From positions 1 to 35,459 of the forward strand of contig WGNR01000013.1 in the NCBI GenBank assembly GCA_016124445.1: 35,459 nt of DNA, read 5' to 3'. Shown in pieces: positions 8,636 through 17,439 of this stretch (the first letter of the stretch is position 1; each line of letters begins with the position of its first letter). A program made the position numbers and the translations under genes. Under the pieces are notes generated by a model that searched no databases, had not been told where the DNA came from, and saw only the letters and a program-made list of their open reading frames with translations. This DNA comes from a bacterium (GTDB lineage: Bacteria; Planctomycetota; Planctomycetia; Pirellulales; Pirellulaceae).

Positions 8636-9960
8636 GTTCGCTTTAGTTCAAACTTCTTGCCTTCCAAAGCTTCTTTGGCAAACTTGCCCCAGAACGGCGT
8701 GGGCGTGTATTTCCAGTCGGAAATCATGATCGGTGTGGCACGGGGATGGAGGCACCAGCCGGTCCAATGGATGTGATACTTCTGAATGAAGCCCAGCATG
8801 TCAGGCACCCACGTGTAAGGGCTTTCCTGAGCTTCCGCCGGTATGAAACTCATCTTGTTCACGTCGGCACCAACTTCGCCAAGAAAGATTGGATACTTGG
8901 CGGCGGTCGGAAGCACTTTCTTCTCCCAATCGGTATGCCAGTTGTACGTGTGCCATGAGTACATGATGCCGTTTCCGTTTGAATCTTCCAGCGCATAGCC
9001 TTCGGCGATTCCGGTCAGATCGTTGCACCAGAAGACGCCCCCGGCAATGACAATATTCTTGGCGCCGGTCGAACGGACCGCGTCGACCATGGCCTGCATG
9101 CCGATCGACTGGAAACCTTGATTGGCTTTCTTCTCGGCATCGTTCAGAAACGCCGATTCGTCGCTGCCTTCTTTCGTTCCCACGAAGCCACCATTCCGCC
9201 ATACCTCCCAAGAGATCCCGTGAGGCTCGTTCAACAGGTCAAACAGCACGGCCGGGTGATTCTTATAGACGGCGGCACAGTCTTTCCAGAAATCGGCATG
9301 TTCTTGCTTGGGTGCTCGATATCGATGCAAATCGAGCACCACGTAGGCGCCGCGGTTCGCAGCCAGGTTCACAATTCGATCGATGGTTTCGCGGTACTCC
9401 TTACCACCATCCTTTTGATAAGGACTTTTGCCGTACCAGAACTCATCTTTGATGGGAACGCGCACGCAGTTGGCATGCCACTGGTCTATCGCAACGACGA
9501 CCGACTTGATGGGCTGTTTGTCTTGCGGCAAGGTCTCCAGACCGCCTGCATTGACCCCCTGCAACCAAACGTCGTTGCCGTCGGTATCTTGCACCCGATT
9601 GCCAACCACCTTCAGCATCTTGGGCCACTTAGCACGATTCGGTTCTTCTACCGGCACGTGGCGCATTTGGGCCTCTTCTTCGCGCAGCTTGGCAGCCGCC
9701 AGCAGCGGTGCCGGATCGGTTGGCCGAAGTGTAATGTCATCCAGGTCGAACGTGCCGGACTTCACTTGAAACAAACTTGGCATGAAGATCAACGTGAGGG
9801 CATCTTCAGGCACCAGAAACGTTTTGGTCTTCTCAACCCAGCCATCGGTATTTCTGTTGGTATAAGGTGGCGAGGGTTTTCCGGAAAGTTTCTTGCCATC
9901 GTTACCCTGAAACTCAAGCATGATGCGGGCATCGAACCAGGGCATCTCGCCGGTCTTCAA
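8629..9960 (-). CDS. GH5 catalytic portion downstream of the internal stop
   Basis: This open frame of 443 codons holds the C-terminal half of module 2 (residues 1-80 counted from TTG at 9960), a spacer rich in Glu and Arg, and the GH5 domain (about 112-440). The acid/base glutamate is E245 in DLLNEPHG and the nucleophile is E362 in FLGEVGAD; H337 (SWHTY) and the DLHRYR segment are also family features. GH5 enzymes cleave beta-1,4-linked glucans or mannans; the specific substrate cannot be read. On its own the fragment would lack a signal peptide, so it is most sensibly viewed as the 3' part of the interrupted gene. Confidence 0.6.
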   Translation of the reverse strand: MKTGEMPWFDARIMLEFQGNDGKKLSGKPSPPYTNRNTDGWVEKTKTFLVPEDALTLIFMPSLFQVKSGTFDLDDITLRPTDPAPLLAAAKLREEEAQMRHVPVEEPNRAKWPKMLKVVGNRVQDTDGNDVWLQGVNAGGLETLPQDKQPIKSVVVAIDQWHANCVRVPIKDEFWYGKSPYQKDGGKEYRETIDRIVNLAANRGAYVVLDLHRYRAPKQEHADFWKDCAAVYKNHPAVLFDLLNEPHGISWEVWRNGGFVGTKEGSDESAFLNDAEKKANQGFQSIGMQAMVDAVRSTGAKNIVIAGGVFWCNDLTGIAEGYALEDSNGNGIMYSWHTYNWHTDWEKKVLPTAAKYPIFLGEVGADVNKMSFIPAEAQESPYTWVPDMLGFIQKYHIHWTGWCLHPRATPIMISDWKYTPTPFWGKFAKEALEGKKFELKRTR

Positions 9961-9963
9961 ATT

Positions 9964-10854
9964 TTAGATTCGCTGCTTCCAGGATAGCTCGAGCGCCTTG
10001 GTTCCCTTGGGAATGTCGTACGTCCGATAGAGCATGGCAAGCTTACCTGCTTCCGGCGATTCGATACGTAGGAACGTGTTGTCCGCTTCGTTTTCCCAGC
10101 GAACCGCCCCTGACATTTTGCCCCAATAGAGAGGCAAATCTCCTTTCTTTGCCTGGAACGAACCGTTCGGAATCAGCGAATCATTTTCGTCGAGAATCTT
10201 TTGCGCCTTTGCACGACGCTTATCCTCGTCAGCGGCCAGCTTCGCTTGACGCTCTTGATTTCGCTTTTCCATTTCCTGGCGGATGGGGGCCGGATCGATC
10301 GACTGCAGCGAGATTTCGTCGAGATCAAACGTGCCTGTCTCGACCTGAAATAGCGTCGGCATGAACTGCAGCCAATATGCCCCCGGCGGAACCAGAAACT
10401 CGACTTGGCGTTCTTGCCAGCCGTCGGTGTCTTTGCCTGTGGCTGCTGGTTTGGGAGCAGGCTTCAGTTTCTGATGCTGATCGTCGACGAACTCGAGCAT
10501 GATGCGGGCATCAAACCACGAGTTCTTTCCCTTCTTCAGATTGCTGACGCGCTGCTTCCAGGAAAGACGCAGGGCTTCGGTTCCCGGCGGAAGCTTCAAC
10601 TCCTGATACATCATGACCATCTGGCCAGGCTCAGGGCTTTTCAGACGAATGAAGTGGTTGCCCCCTTCCTTCTCCCAGCTGCCGCCTGACTTGACTTGGC
10701 CCCAATCGGCTGGCCATGTCGAATCGGCGTTGCCGGTTTCGAAACTTCCGTTAGGCGCCAACTCGGCCGGATTCTCGGCTGGCAACTGCGTGGCGAAAAG
10801 GATTGTGAGAAAAAACGCAAAGAGCGATGGGGCAATCAGTCGACGGAAAAACAT
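9964..10854 (-). CDS. N-terminal portion of the interrupted GH5 protein: signal peptide and tandem modules
   Basis: This frame of 296 codons starts at ATG with a basic-hydrophobic signal peptide (MFFRRLIAPSLFAFFLTILF, cleavage near QLPAE). Module 1 runs from PNGSFETG to FDLDEISL, the NGSFE...FDLDEI pattern of carbohydrate-binding jelly-roll modules. Module 2 starts at IPNGSFQAKKG and is cut by the TAA. The modules share [19 protein letters not shown] and FQV-TGTFDLD, showing an internal duplication. If translated alone, it would give a secreted binding module and a half. Confidence 0.6.
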   Translation of the reverse strand: MFFRRLIAPSLFAFFLTILFATQLPAENPAELAPNGSFETGNADSTWPADWGQVKSGGSWEKEGGNHFIRLKSPEPGQMVMMYQELKLPPGTEALRLSWKQRVSNLKKGKNSWFDARIMLEFVDDQHQKLKPAPKPAATGKDTDGWQERQVEFLVPPGAYWLQFMPTLFQVETGTFDLDEISLQSIDPAPIRQEMEKRNQERQAKLAADEDKRRAKAQKILDENDSLIPNGSFQAKKGDLPLYWGKMSGAVRWENEADNTFLRIESPEAGKLAMLYRTYDIPKGTKALELSWKQRI

Positions 10855-10948
10855 GGGTATCGAGATTCTCTGTTCAGGTGGACCAGTCCGGGGGACTGAA
10901 GTTCGTCTATCTTAATTATGACCGCTCTACCTGAAATAGTTACGAAAT

Positions 10949-11932
10949 CTAGCGGAATTGTTCGAGAAGTTGCGATGCAAGCGAATAGCCACTGAATAAT
11001 GCCCCTTCGACGCGAGCACCGGAGCACCAATCACCGCAGATGCCCAGCTGACTGGTTTCGTCCCACAGAAAAGATCGTTCCAGCGGCGTTTTCGGAGCGC
11101 TGAACCGCCAATGATGGCTGGTCGCATATCGGATTTCTGGCAACTGACAGCCGGTGGCTTCGGTAAATGCTTTGAGCAGTCTTGGGGTGATTTCGTCGGA
11201 AGCACGTTCCTGGTATTCGTTCGACCAATCCCCACTGGCATGGAGTACCCAGCATTCTTTTTCAGAATTCCGCCCTGGCTTGCTATTGTTACGGCAAATC
11301 CAGCGAAGCGGGTTTTCATGCACAAACGCGGCATCGTAGGAAATCGGCACAGGCTCGGCAAAGTAAACAAGAGTTGCCCAGCAAGGATCAAATTCTTGAG
11401 CCAACAAAACTTCGCGTAGTGGGGATACTTCCCCCAGAATATCGAGAGCCTGCGTGGGAGGAACGGTGCTGATCAACAAGTCGAACGGTCCGTGCTGGAC
11501 ATCTTCGGTGGTGGACAGCATCCATCCGCCTGAAGTCTTTTCGGCCTGACTGATTTGCGTGTTGGTTTCAATCGATTGACCTTTGGCCAAATGCTTGCCG
11601 AGGGCGTTCATCGCCGGATTGGCAACGTAGCGCACCGTCGGCTCTTGCTCTGGCGGCATCCCTGGTCTTAGCACCACGACATTTCCATTCCAGCGTGCTA
11701 CGACGTTGCTCTCAAGCCATTGGTCGAGCCAGGTCTGCATTGCTTCGCTACGGATGGTGAAATACTGGGCGCCATGATCAAACGCGATATCAAACTCGTC
11801 GACGCGCCGCGTCGCCATTCGGCCGGAAACGCCGCGTGACTTGTCAAACAACGTGACCTCAAACTGCGAGCTCAATAGACGAGCACACATCAAACCAGAA
11901 ATACCGGCACCAATAATTGCAACTCGCTGCAT
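10949..11932 (-). CDS. Renalase-like FAD-dependent oxidoreductase
   Basis: A flavoprotein of the amine oxidase/renalase type, 327 residues. The N-terminal dinucleotide-binding motif VAIIGAGISGLMCARLL is followed by an acidic-end strand (VTLFDKS) and RGVSGRMATRR, which matches the FAD-binding signature of this group. The C-terminal part contains GICGDWCSGARVEGALFSG, a typical second FAD-contacting segment. The start is placed at ATG 11932, giving MQRVAIIGAG; the frame stays open for 71 codons upstream, but that extension has no protein-like character and crosses AT-rich intergenic DNA. The substrate is unknown: bacterial renalase-like proteins oxidise aberrant dihydronicotinamide isomers, but that activity is inferred from the family only. 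Confidence 0.85.
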   Translation of the reverse strand: MQRVAIIGAGISGLMCARLLSSQFEVTLFDKSRGVSGRMATRRVDEFDIAFDHGAQYFTIRSEAMQTWLDQWLESNVVARWNGNVVVLRPGMPPEQEPTVRYVANPAMNALGKHLAKGQSIETNTQISQAEKTSGGWMLSTTEDVQHGPFDLLISTVPPTQALDILGEVSPLREVLLAQEFDPCWATLVYFAEPVPISYDAAFVHENPLRWICRNNSKPGRNSEKECWVLHASGDWSNEYQERASDEITPRLLKAFTEATGCQLPEIRYATSHHWRFSAPKTPLERSFLWDETSQLGICGDWCSGARVEGALFSGYSLASQLLEQFR

Positions 11933-11973
11933 GATAATCCAGAAACACCTGAGAATTAAAAGTGGAAGACCAT

Positions 11974-12052
11974 GAGACAAATTCACACATAATTGAATTG
12001 TCTCGCATCTCTTGCAACCGATTGCCGATCGGAAAACAAACAGAAGTTTGTT
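11974..12052. promoter_or_regulatory. Inverted repeats in the divergent intergenic region
   Basis: The 253-base gap between the divergent renalase-like and DUF4261 genes is AT-rich. GAGACAAATTCA (11974-11985) pairs with TGAATTGTCTC (11994-12004) with one bulged base. CCGATCGG (12025-12032) is a perfect palindrome. AACAAAC (12035-12041) pairs with GTTTGTT (12046-12052) across a four-base loop. Their position fits operators or a short structured leader; no regulator or clear promoter elements could be assigned. Confidence 0.35.
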
Positions 12053-12185
12053 CCATTTTAGCGAGAATGTTTTTTGGTTTAGCCCCCTCGGAATTCCTTT
12101 GGCTTCCACTTGCCCAGGGTTTAGAATCCGGGCAGGATCCTCCACGTTGATTTTTTTTGCCGATTAACCAAAGAGGAAGGTTGTC

Positions 12186-12974
12186 GTGGGAGTATCGCTT
12201 GCCATTATCGCGCTGAATCGTGGCGCCAAGATATCGTGGAAAGCCTTTCGAGAAGATCTCGGACAATCCTGGCCGACTTTGCCCGAACCGCAGGGCGTCA
12301 AGAAGGAAGAGAATACGCTTTCTTTTGATGTCGGGCACATGAGCATCGCCATGGGCATGATGCCGGCGCCGGTACCAGAAGATAGCTGGGTGCATCCCGA
12401 ATGCCAAAGCTGGATTTGGCCCGATGCCGTCGAAAAGTTACGTGATCACCGAACCCACCTGATCGTCACCGTCGTCGGCGATGCCACTCCGCTGGAACAA
12501 TCTCAGTTGTTGACCATGGTCGTTGCTTCGCTCGTGGCAACCTGCGGCGCTCCGGCGGGCATTTCCTGGGGAGCAACCGGCTTGCTCGTATCGCCAGAGT
12601 TGTTTCGTGAGATGGCTTTGAACACGTTACCGGAACATCTACCGCTTTGCTTGTGGGTAAAAGTTCACGCCGGAAAAAACGAGGATGGCACGACCGCCGG
12701 ATTTACTCGGGGCCTTTCGGATTTGGACGTCATGGATTTCGTCACCGAGAACGCCACCGACCAGCCTGGCGAGTTGTGCGAACGTTTTCTCGACCTGGCA
12801 AGCTATTTGATCGAGAATGGCCCGGTCATCCAACACGGACACACGATCGGCGTAGACGCAAACGAAAAGATCCAGATCACTTACTGCGATTCCCCCTTCG
12901 GCCACGAACAACAAGTGATGCGTCTGGATTATTCCTCGAAGAAGGGCAAGTCGTGGTTTGGTCTGGGTTCGTAA
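12186..12974 (+). CDS. DUF4261 domain-containing protein
   Basis: A soluble protein of 262 residues with the overall pattern of the DUF4261 family: an N-terminal region around FDVGHMSIAMGMMPAPVP, a middle HLIVTVVGD stretch, GISWGATGLLVSP, and a C-terminal segment with EIH-like LCLWVKVHAG and VIQHGHTIGVD. No biochemical function is established for the family, to my knowledge. Start is GTG at 12186, with AGGAAGG (12174-12180) five bases upstream; this strong site decides the start. No signal peptide or membrane segment. It is divergent from the renalase-like gene and convergent with the next gene, so it is probably monocistronic. Confidence 0.8.
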   Translation: MGVSLAIIALNRGAKISWKAFREDLGQSWPTLPEPQGVKKEENTLSFDVGHMSIAMGMMPAPVPEDSWVHPECQSWIWPDAVEKLRDHRTHLIVTVVGDATPLEQSQLLTMVVASLVATCGAPAGISWGATGLLVSPELFREMALNTLPEHLPLCLWVKVHAGKNEDGTTAGFTRGLSDLDVMDFVTENATDQPGELCERFLDLASYLIENGPVIQHGHTIGVDANEKIQITYCDSPFGHEQQVMRLDYSSKKGKSWFGLGS

Positions 12975-12998
12975 AAGCAACTGGACCGCACCACGAAA

Positions 12999-13586
12999 TT
13001 AATCTTCTGCCAATGCTGCATAGATCCGTTTGGCCGCATCTTCTTCGGGCGAAAGTACGATAATCTCTCCCTCGTCCTGACCGGTTACCATGCATGCCAG
13101 GGCCCTCGTAAACGCGGCATGCATGGGAATGCGATCTCGTTCGATCCAGATGTCGGCCATGTAGAACACTTGCCCGTGGGTCATTTCCTGCGGCACACGA
13201 TTCCGTCGGCTATCTTTGTAATAGTGGTCCTTGATCAGCTTAGCCATGTTCTGCTGGTAAGCTGGCAAACCTGCCAGTTGGCTCTCTTCCGACGTGTAAA
13301 GTTCATAAATCTCGGAAGCCGCTTCGCGCATATCGTCGGCCAGCGACTCCGACGGGTGATCGAACGAAAAGAGGACGACTCCCGGTGCTGAGTCGATACC
13401 ATCTTCTTCCATGAGTTGGGAGTTTGCCATGACCAGCACCGCCAGGACTGGCTTGCCGTTTTCACGTACACGTTTCTGAATCGCGGCATCGTCTCGCGCG
13501 GCATAAACAAACAGAGCCACAACGGCAATGACCAACAGCACGACAACACCTACACAAACCAAACCGCCAATGGCCAACCAAGTCAT
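12999..13586 (-). CDS. Hypothetical protein with one N-terminal membrane anchor
   Basis: The 195-residue protein begins with a strongly hydrophobic helix (residues 3-30, MTWLAIGGLVCVGVVVLLVI and on), followed by an acidic soluble domain. The stop-transfer side YAARDD suggests a membrane anchor rather than a cleaved signal peptide. The soluble part contains GVVLFSFDHPSESLADDM and a C-terminal GEIIVLSPEEDAAKRIYAAL. I do not recognise a family. A ribosome site AAGGA lies six bases before the ATG. It is convergent with DUF4261, and nothing nearby suggests a function. Confidence 0.7.
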   Translation of the reverse strand: MTWLAIGGLVCVGVVVLLVIAVVALFVYAARDDAAIQKRVRENGKPVLAVLVMANSQLMEEDGIDSAPGVVLFSFDHPSESLADDMREAASEIYELYTSEESQLAGLPAYQQNMAKLIKDHYYKDSRRNRVPQEMTHGQVFYMADIWIERDRIPMHAAFTRALACMVTGQDEGEIIVLSPEEDAAKRIYAALAED

Positions 13587-13722
13587 CGGATTTCCTTGAA
13601 GAGAGAAGCGGACAAGATCGAGAGAGGGCCCCTATCGTAGTGAGTTTTTGATGCGGTTGGCAACAATTTCTCAGGCAGCTGGTCGGCTTGATTGGTCTCG
13701 TCAAAAACCAATGGCGGACATG

Positions 13723-14130
13723 CTATTTGTCGGCCGACGGATCAAGAATGCGTTTCAATGTGGCTAAGTCGGATTGGACCGCTGCGGTGTCGCGGTCAAA
13801 TGCTTCGCTCGACATTCCAGGCTGCCGAAATAGCGTGAAGATGAATTCACTGCCATCTTCAAACGGCACGACCCGCATCGGATTGTGAACGACAACTCCC
13901 GATTCCAATTCGACGTCGTGATCCATCACGTAGCATGCCTGGCAATTCGAGAACCGAACCTTGGCCGTTCCAAAGGGAGCGTCAACGATCCAGGCTTCGC
14001 CTTCCTGTCGTATCTCAGATTTTGCCAAGCCTGCTGCCCAAATTGGGAGATTCCTCGGATCAGATGCAAATGCGTAGACTTCGCTCGGGGGACAGGCAAT
14101 GTAAATACTCAAATGACGGACACGATCCAT
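13723..14130 (-). CDS. SRPBCC (START/polyketide cyclase-like) family protein
   Basis: A 135-residue helix-grip protein. The N-terminus, HLSIYIACPPSEVYAFASDP, is the classical opening of SRPBCC domains (strand, then helix ending in DP), followed by NLPIWAAGL and alternating beta strands ending in the long C-terminal helix (about 108-135). These domains bind hydrophobic ligands in a central cavity; no ligand can be predicted. The start at 14130 gives a complete domain, whereas the open frame upstream adds 66 residues of non-protein-like sequence that overlap the divergent gene. Confidence 0.75.
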   Translation of the reverse strand: MDRVRHLSIYIACPPSEVYAFASDPRNLPIWAAGLAKSEIRQEGEAWIVDAPFGTAKVRFSNCQACYVMDHDVELESGVVVHNPMRVVPFEDGSEFIFTLFRQPGMSSEAFDRDTAAVQSDLATLKRILDPSADK

Positions 14131-14254
14131 TACGCTTTCTTTCAATTGGTGCTTCGAATTCGCGATCGAATATGCCTTATGGTAACATGACGCGAACGGC
14201 AACCGAGTGATGGCAATTGGCACCCGGACTACTCTTCTCTTTTGGGGGATTGAT

Positions 14255-14830
14255 ATGTCCATTGCAGTGGAATGTCTCTGTGGAAAGCGTTTCCAGGCCA
14301 AGCCCGAGTTGGCTGGCAAACGGGTCAAGTGCCCTGCGTGCGGTTCGGCAATCGATATCCCTGACGCGGCAGAATCATCGGCAACGGCATCTCCTCCGCC
14401 TGGTCATAAACGATGCGAGTATTGCCACGAGTACATTCCGAACTCGGAATATTACTCTCATATCGAAAAGCACATGGAGATCCGCGAGGACGGTCAGCAA
14501 ACCGACTACGCAACCTTGCCGCCGGAAGAGCGAGCGGCAATGGAAGAACTCGAGAATGCTCCACGCTGGTATCGCCATCAGAAATGTGGCCAAGTAACCG
14601 GCATGCCGGAAGAGATCATCCAAACCTACCTGGCCAATCCCTGGTTCTACCTTTCCGACAAGACCTTCTGCACCGGCTGCAATACACATGTACGCCAAGA
14701 GGAATGCGTCTGGGAGGAAACGGGCGAGAATCTGCAGGTCTACACCGATCGGCTGCGGGCGGCCAAACCGGAACTGCGGCCGGGGATCTTGATGCGATCC
14801 ATTGTTTGGGTTTTGAATCTGTTTGGGTGA
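14255..14830 (+). CDS. Uncharacterised protein with three putative zinc-binding sites
   Basis: A 191-residue soluble protein. Residues 5-35 form a small zinc ribbon of the kind frequent in planctomycetes (C7, C9, then KCPAC with C26 and C29, ending IDIP). Residues 54-73 give a C2H2-like arrangement (C54, C57, H69, H73) in CEYCHEY...SHIEKHM. A third cluster comprises H108, C111, C139, C142 and possibly C151. The C-terminus is hydrophobic (SIVWVLNLFG). The start at 14255 is supported by GGGGGA just upstream and by the ribbon starting there. Role unknown; the ribbon suggests nucleic-acid or protein contact. It is divergent from the SRPBCC gene across 124 bases. Confidence 0.75.
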   Translation: MSIAVECLCGKRFQAKPELAGKRVKCPACGSAIDIPDAAESSATASPPPGHKRCEYCHEYIPNSEYYSHIEKHMEIREDGQQTDYATLPPEERAAMEELENAPRWYRHQKCGQVTGMPEEIIQTYLANPWFYLSDKTFCTGCNTHVRQEECVWEETGENLQVYTDRLRAAKPELRPGILMRSIVWVLNLFG

Positions 14831-15069
14831 AATCACACAAACTCGCTGGCCAGTTCCTGTTCATTCCATATCTTGAAGACTGCCAACGCGTTATTCTCGT
14901 GCGTGAAGCGGCTTGGTATCTTTCCAACACCTTTCAGTTGGGTGAAATAGTAGTGCCGTGACACCCACCAATGCCCCCAAAATAGACTAGACGATCCCCG
15001 TCGGTTATAGTGTGTTGAATTGAGTTTTCAGATTCCGCTTATCCCCTCATAAATGGATCCCGCATTCCG

Positions 15070-16404
15070 ATGAAGCTATCTGCCGCTGTATCCACCATTA
15101 TTTTGCTGGGCGGTTTGTTTTCTCAGATCCCGTGCCGCGCGGCTCAACCTGGCAGGTTGCCGGTACCTACTGCTGAGCAGCAAGCAGAGTCAACCGAGAT
15201 CATCGCTGAAGCATTTCGAGCGCAATACGAAGAGGCTAAGACAAGCGAGGACAAGCTGGCACTTGCTCAACAGATGTTACTTCTGGCAATGGACACCAAG
15301 GATGACCCCAGCGGTCGCTTCACGCTGTGCCGGATCGCCAAGGATGTCGCCATGCAGCATGGAGACCTTCCAGTTGCACTAAATGCGGCAACACTGGTCG
15401 GCAAGTACTATGATATCGACCCTTGGGCATGGCGTACCGATGCCGTTGAGTCGGCCGTTGACAAGCTGAAACTCTCCAGAGATCAAAAAGAAGCCTCGGA
15501 AATCGTACTGCAGTTGAGCCAGCTTGCCATCGGTGACGATCGGTACGATGTAGCCAACGAATTGGCAGCGGCGGCCCTCAAGTTGGCGAACTCCGGCGGC
15601 GATAAAACTCAAATCGAGACCTGCACCCAGCAAGCCAAACGATCTGCCGCAATTCTCGACGGATTCAAGCAGGCGAAGTCTGCCGAAGAGACCCTTCGTT
15701 CCAATCCTTCCGATCCAGCGGCCAGTGCAGTTCTCGGCAAGTTTTACTGTTTCGTCCTTGGTGATTGGCACCGGGGACTTAAACTTCTTGCCCAGGGCTC
15801 GGAGCCAGATTTGCAGGACATCGCCAAAAAGGAACTCGAGAAGATGGCCGAGCCGCTCGAATTGGGCGATGCCTGGTGGGAGATTGCGGAATCGCAAGAT
15901 AGCCTGGTCCAAGAACAGATCAAAATGCACGCGGGGCTCTATTACCACCATGCCGTGGCGTCGCTCTCAGGATTGACTCAGGCCAAAGTTCGCGCCCGAC
16001 TCAGCAGTCTCCCCCCAATAAAGTTCGACGATCCAGTTCTCAAAATGCCTGCCGCTCCAGCTCTGGCAAAGCCAGTCGTTGCTAATACATCTCCGACGAC
16101 TCCGTCTCCCGCGAAACCAACGGACTCCAAACCTGTGCCCATCAATCCATCGAGGATCACCGACATCTGGCACAACGATACTTACCGTACGACAATGACC
16201 CGCCAAGGCAAGTCTTGGATCGAACGCAACGACGATGACAAGAAAGTACGGCTCACGTACAACGAAGTCGAGCGCGATGAAGTGTGGGTTGTGCTTTATT
16301 GCATTGAACGCAAAAACCGCATGCGACTCCACAAAACGGGCCGTGCCGAACTGGAAAAGAACGGCCAATGGGCCTGGGTCGCTATGGGGCACTGGCTCAA
16401 GTAG
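15070..16404 (+). CDS. Secreted hypothetical protein with helical-repeat-like N-terminal region
   Basis: The 444-residue protein opens with a signal peptide (MKLSAAVSTIILLGGLFSQI, cleavage likely near CRAAQ). Residues 30-310 are rich in Ala, Leu, Glu and Lys with helix periodicity, including SEDKLALAQQMLLLAMDTKD and paired helices around AKKELEKMAEPLELGDAWW; they look like TPR-like solenoid repeats, though no canonical TPR consensus is met. A Pro/Thr/Ala linker follows (about 320-358), then a compact C-terminal domain (about 360-444, from ITDIWHNDTYRTTM to WAWVAMGHWLK) rich in Trp and charged residues. I do not recognise a named family. It stands alone; the 239 bases upstream hold no other gene that I can support. 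Confidence 0.75.
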   Translation: MKLSAAVSTIILLGGLFSQIPCRAAQPGRLPVPTAEQQAESTEIIAEAFRAQYEEAKTSEDKLALAQQMLLLAMDTKDDPSGRFTLCRIAKDVAMQHGDLPVALNAATLVGKYYDIDPWAWRTDAVESAVDKLKLSRDQKEASEIVLQLSQLAIGDDRYDVANELAAAALKLANSGGDKTQIETCTQQAKRSAAILDGFKQAKSAEETLRSNPSDPAASAVLGKFYCFVLGDWHRGLKLLAQGSEPDLQDIAKKELEKMAEPLELGDAWWEIAESQDSLVQEQIKMHAGLYYHHAVASLSGLTQAKVRARLSSLPPIKFDDPVLKMPAAPALAKPVVANTSPTTPSPAKPTDSKPVPINPSRITDIWHNDTYRTTMTRQGKSWIERNDDDKKVRLTYNEVERDEVWVVLYCIERKNRMRLHKTGRAELEKNGQWAWVAMGHWLK

Positions 16405-16486
16405 TCGGCGTCAGCATTCACTTTTGAGCGAATCGTCCTAAATCGTCGATAGACTCCAGACGCTGGCCCTTGGAGATTATCTGCCG

Positions 16487-17425
16487 CTACCCCTTCGCCC
16501 GAGGATGGGCCTTCTCATAAACGCCCTTCAGCGTCGCCGTGCTCAGGTGGGTATAGATCTGGGTCGTCACCAAACTTTTGTGACCCAGCAGTTCCTGCAC
16601 GCTGCGGATGTCGGCACCGGCGTCGAGTAGATGCGTGGCAAAGCTATGCCGTAAGGTGTGCGGGCTCGTTCTTAGATCGAGGTCGGTCTCTTTCAGATAC
16701 TTCTCGAGCATCCGGCCGATGCTGCGGGTGGTGATGCGGTTGCCGAACTTGTTGAGGAAGACCGGTCGCAGTTTAAGCTTTTCGCTCTTGGGGCTCAGTT
16801 GGCGGACATCGAGCCACTTTTGCAGGGCATCGAGCGCGAAGGAACCGAGTGGGGCTAATCGCTCTTTCCGTCCTTTACCACGGACTCGGACCAGGCCGTC
16901 GCGCAAGTCGAGGTCATTCTCGTTGATGCCCACTAGTTCGCTCACACGCAGACCCGCGCTGTAGGTCGTTTCGAGCATCGCGCGATCGCGAATGCCAGCA
17001 GACGATGACTTAGGCGGGGCATTCAATAGCTTGCCGATTTCTACCGTCGTCAGAAAGTGCGGTAGCTTGCGGCCCTTGCGTGGGTTTCGTAGCGGCTTGG
17101 CAGGATTTTTTTCAACCAGTTGCTGCCGCTGGGCGAATTTGAAGAAGCTTCGCATCGACGCCAATCGCCGAGCCACGGTGCTGCCAGAGTAGCCTGCTTC
17201 GGTGACTGCCGACACGTATCCCCGCAGGTCGAGTGTGGTAATCTCGTCGGGGGAGGGCTCGAGGGCGAAGCTTTCTTCCAGATATCCGGCCAGGGCGTCG
17301 AGATCTTCGCCGTAGCTTTTGATCGTCAGGTCGGACGCATTTCGTTCGACCTGGAGATAGCGGAGATAGCTATCGATGACCGTTCGCAGGCCCTGGGCAG
17401 ACGAACTGGCGGCTCGATCGATCAC
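16487..17425 (-). CDS. xerC: Tyrosine recombinase XerC
   Basis: A 312-residue site-specific recombinase that, with XerD, resolves chromosome dimers at dif. The N-terminal core-binding SAM-like domain (about 14-105) includes YLRYLQVERNASDLTIKSY. The catalytic domain holds R160 (SAGLRVSELVG), K184 (GKGRKER), H256 and R259 (PHTLRHSFATHLL), H282 (LLGHKS) and nucleophile Y291 (IYTHLS). The end, VYEKAHPRAKG, resembles XerC more than XerD. Start is GTG at 17425, 14 bases after the stop of the upstream gene, suggesting an operon. The length is that of housekeeping Xer proteins and no phage or integron genes flank it. Confidence 0.9.
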   Translation of the reverse strand: MIDRAASSSAQGLRTVIDSYLRYLQVERNASDLTIKSYGEDLDALAGYLEESFALEPSPDEITTLDLRGYVSAVTEAGYSGSTVARRLASMRSFFKFAQRQQLVEKNPAKPLRNPRKGRKLPHFLTTVEIGKLLNAPPKSSSAGIRDRAMLETTYSAGLRVSELVGINENDLDLRDGLVRVRGKGRKERLAPLGSFALDALQKWLDVRQLSPKSEKLKLRPVFLNKFGNRITTRSIGRMLEKYLKETDLDLRTSPHTLRHSFATHLLDAGADIRSVQELLGHKSLVTTQIYTHLSTATLKGVYEKAHPRAKG

Positions 17426-17439
17426 CCTGAGGGGCCCTG

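Larger units (their letters stand above)
8629..10854 (-). pseudogene. Secreted GH5 glycoside hydrolase with tandem jelly-roll modules, interrupted by an in-frame TAA
   Basis: One continuous frame of 742 codons is broken only by TAA at 9964-9966. It encodes a signal peptide (1-27), a first beta-rich module (about 30-200), a charged spacer, a second copy of the module (about 224-390) and a GH5 cellulase-like catalytic domain to the end. The interruption is inside module 2: module 1 has SWKQRVSNLKKG and module 2 has SWKQRI, stop, NLKTG, so the stop replaces a serine. TCA to TAA is a single-base change. No other lesion is seen and the catalytic residues are intact, which points to a recent nonsense mutation, a sequencing error or readthrough. 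A TTG two codons after the stop has no ribosome site and would give a product without a signal peptide. Confidence 0.75.

Noticed and set aside
9958..9960. TTG as a genuine start for a separate GH5 gene
   Set aside because: No ribosome site, no signal peptide and it would begin in the middle of a duplicated module; an interrupted gene is the simpler reading.
11933..12145. 71-codon N-terminal extension of the renalase-like protein
   Set aside because: It runs through AT-rich intergenic DNA with inverted repeats, and the FAD motif normally sits at the very N-terminus.
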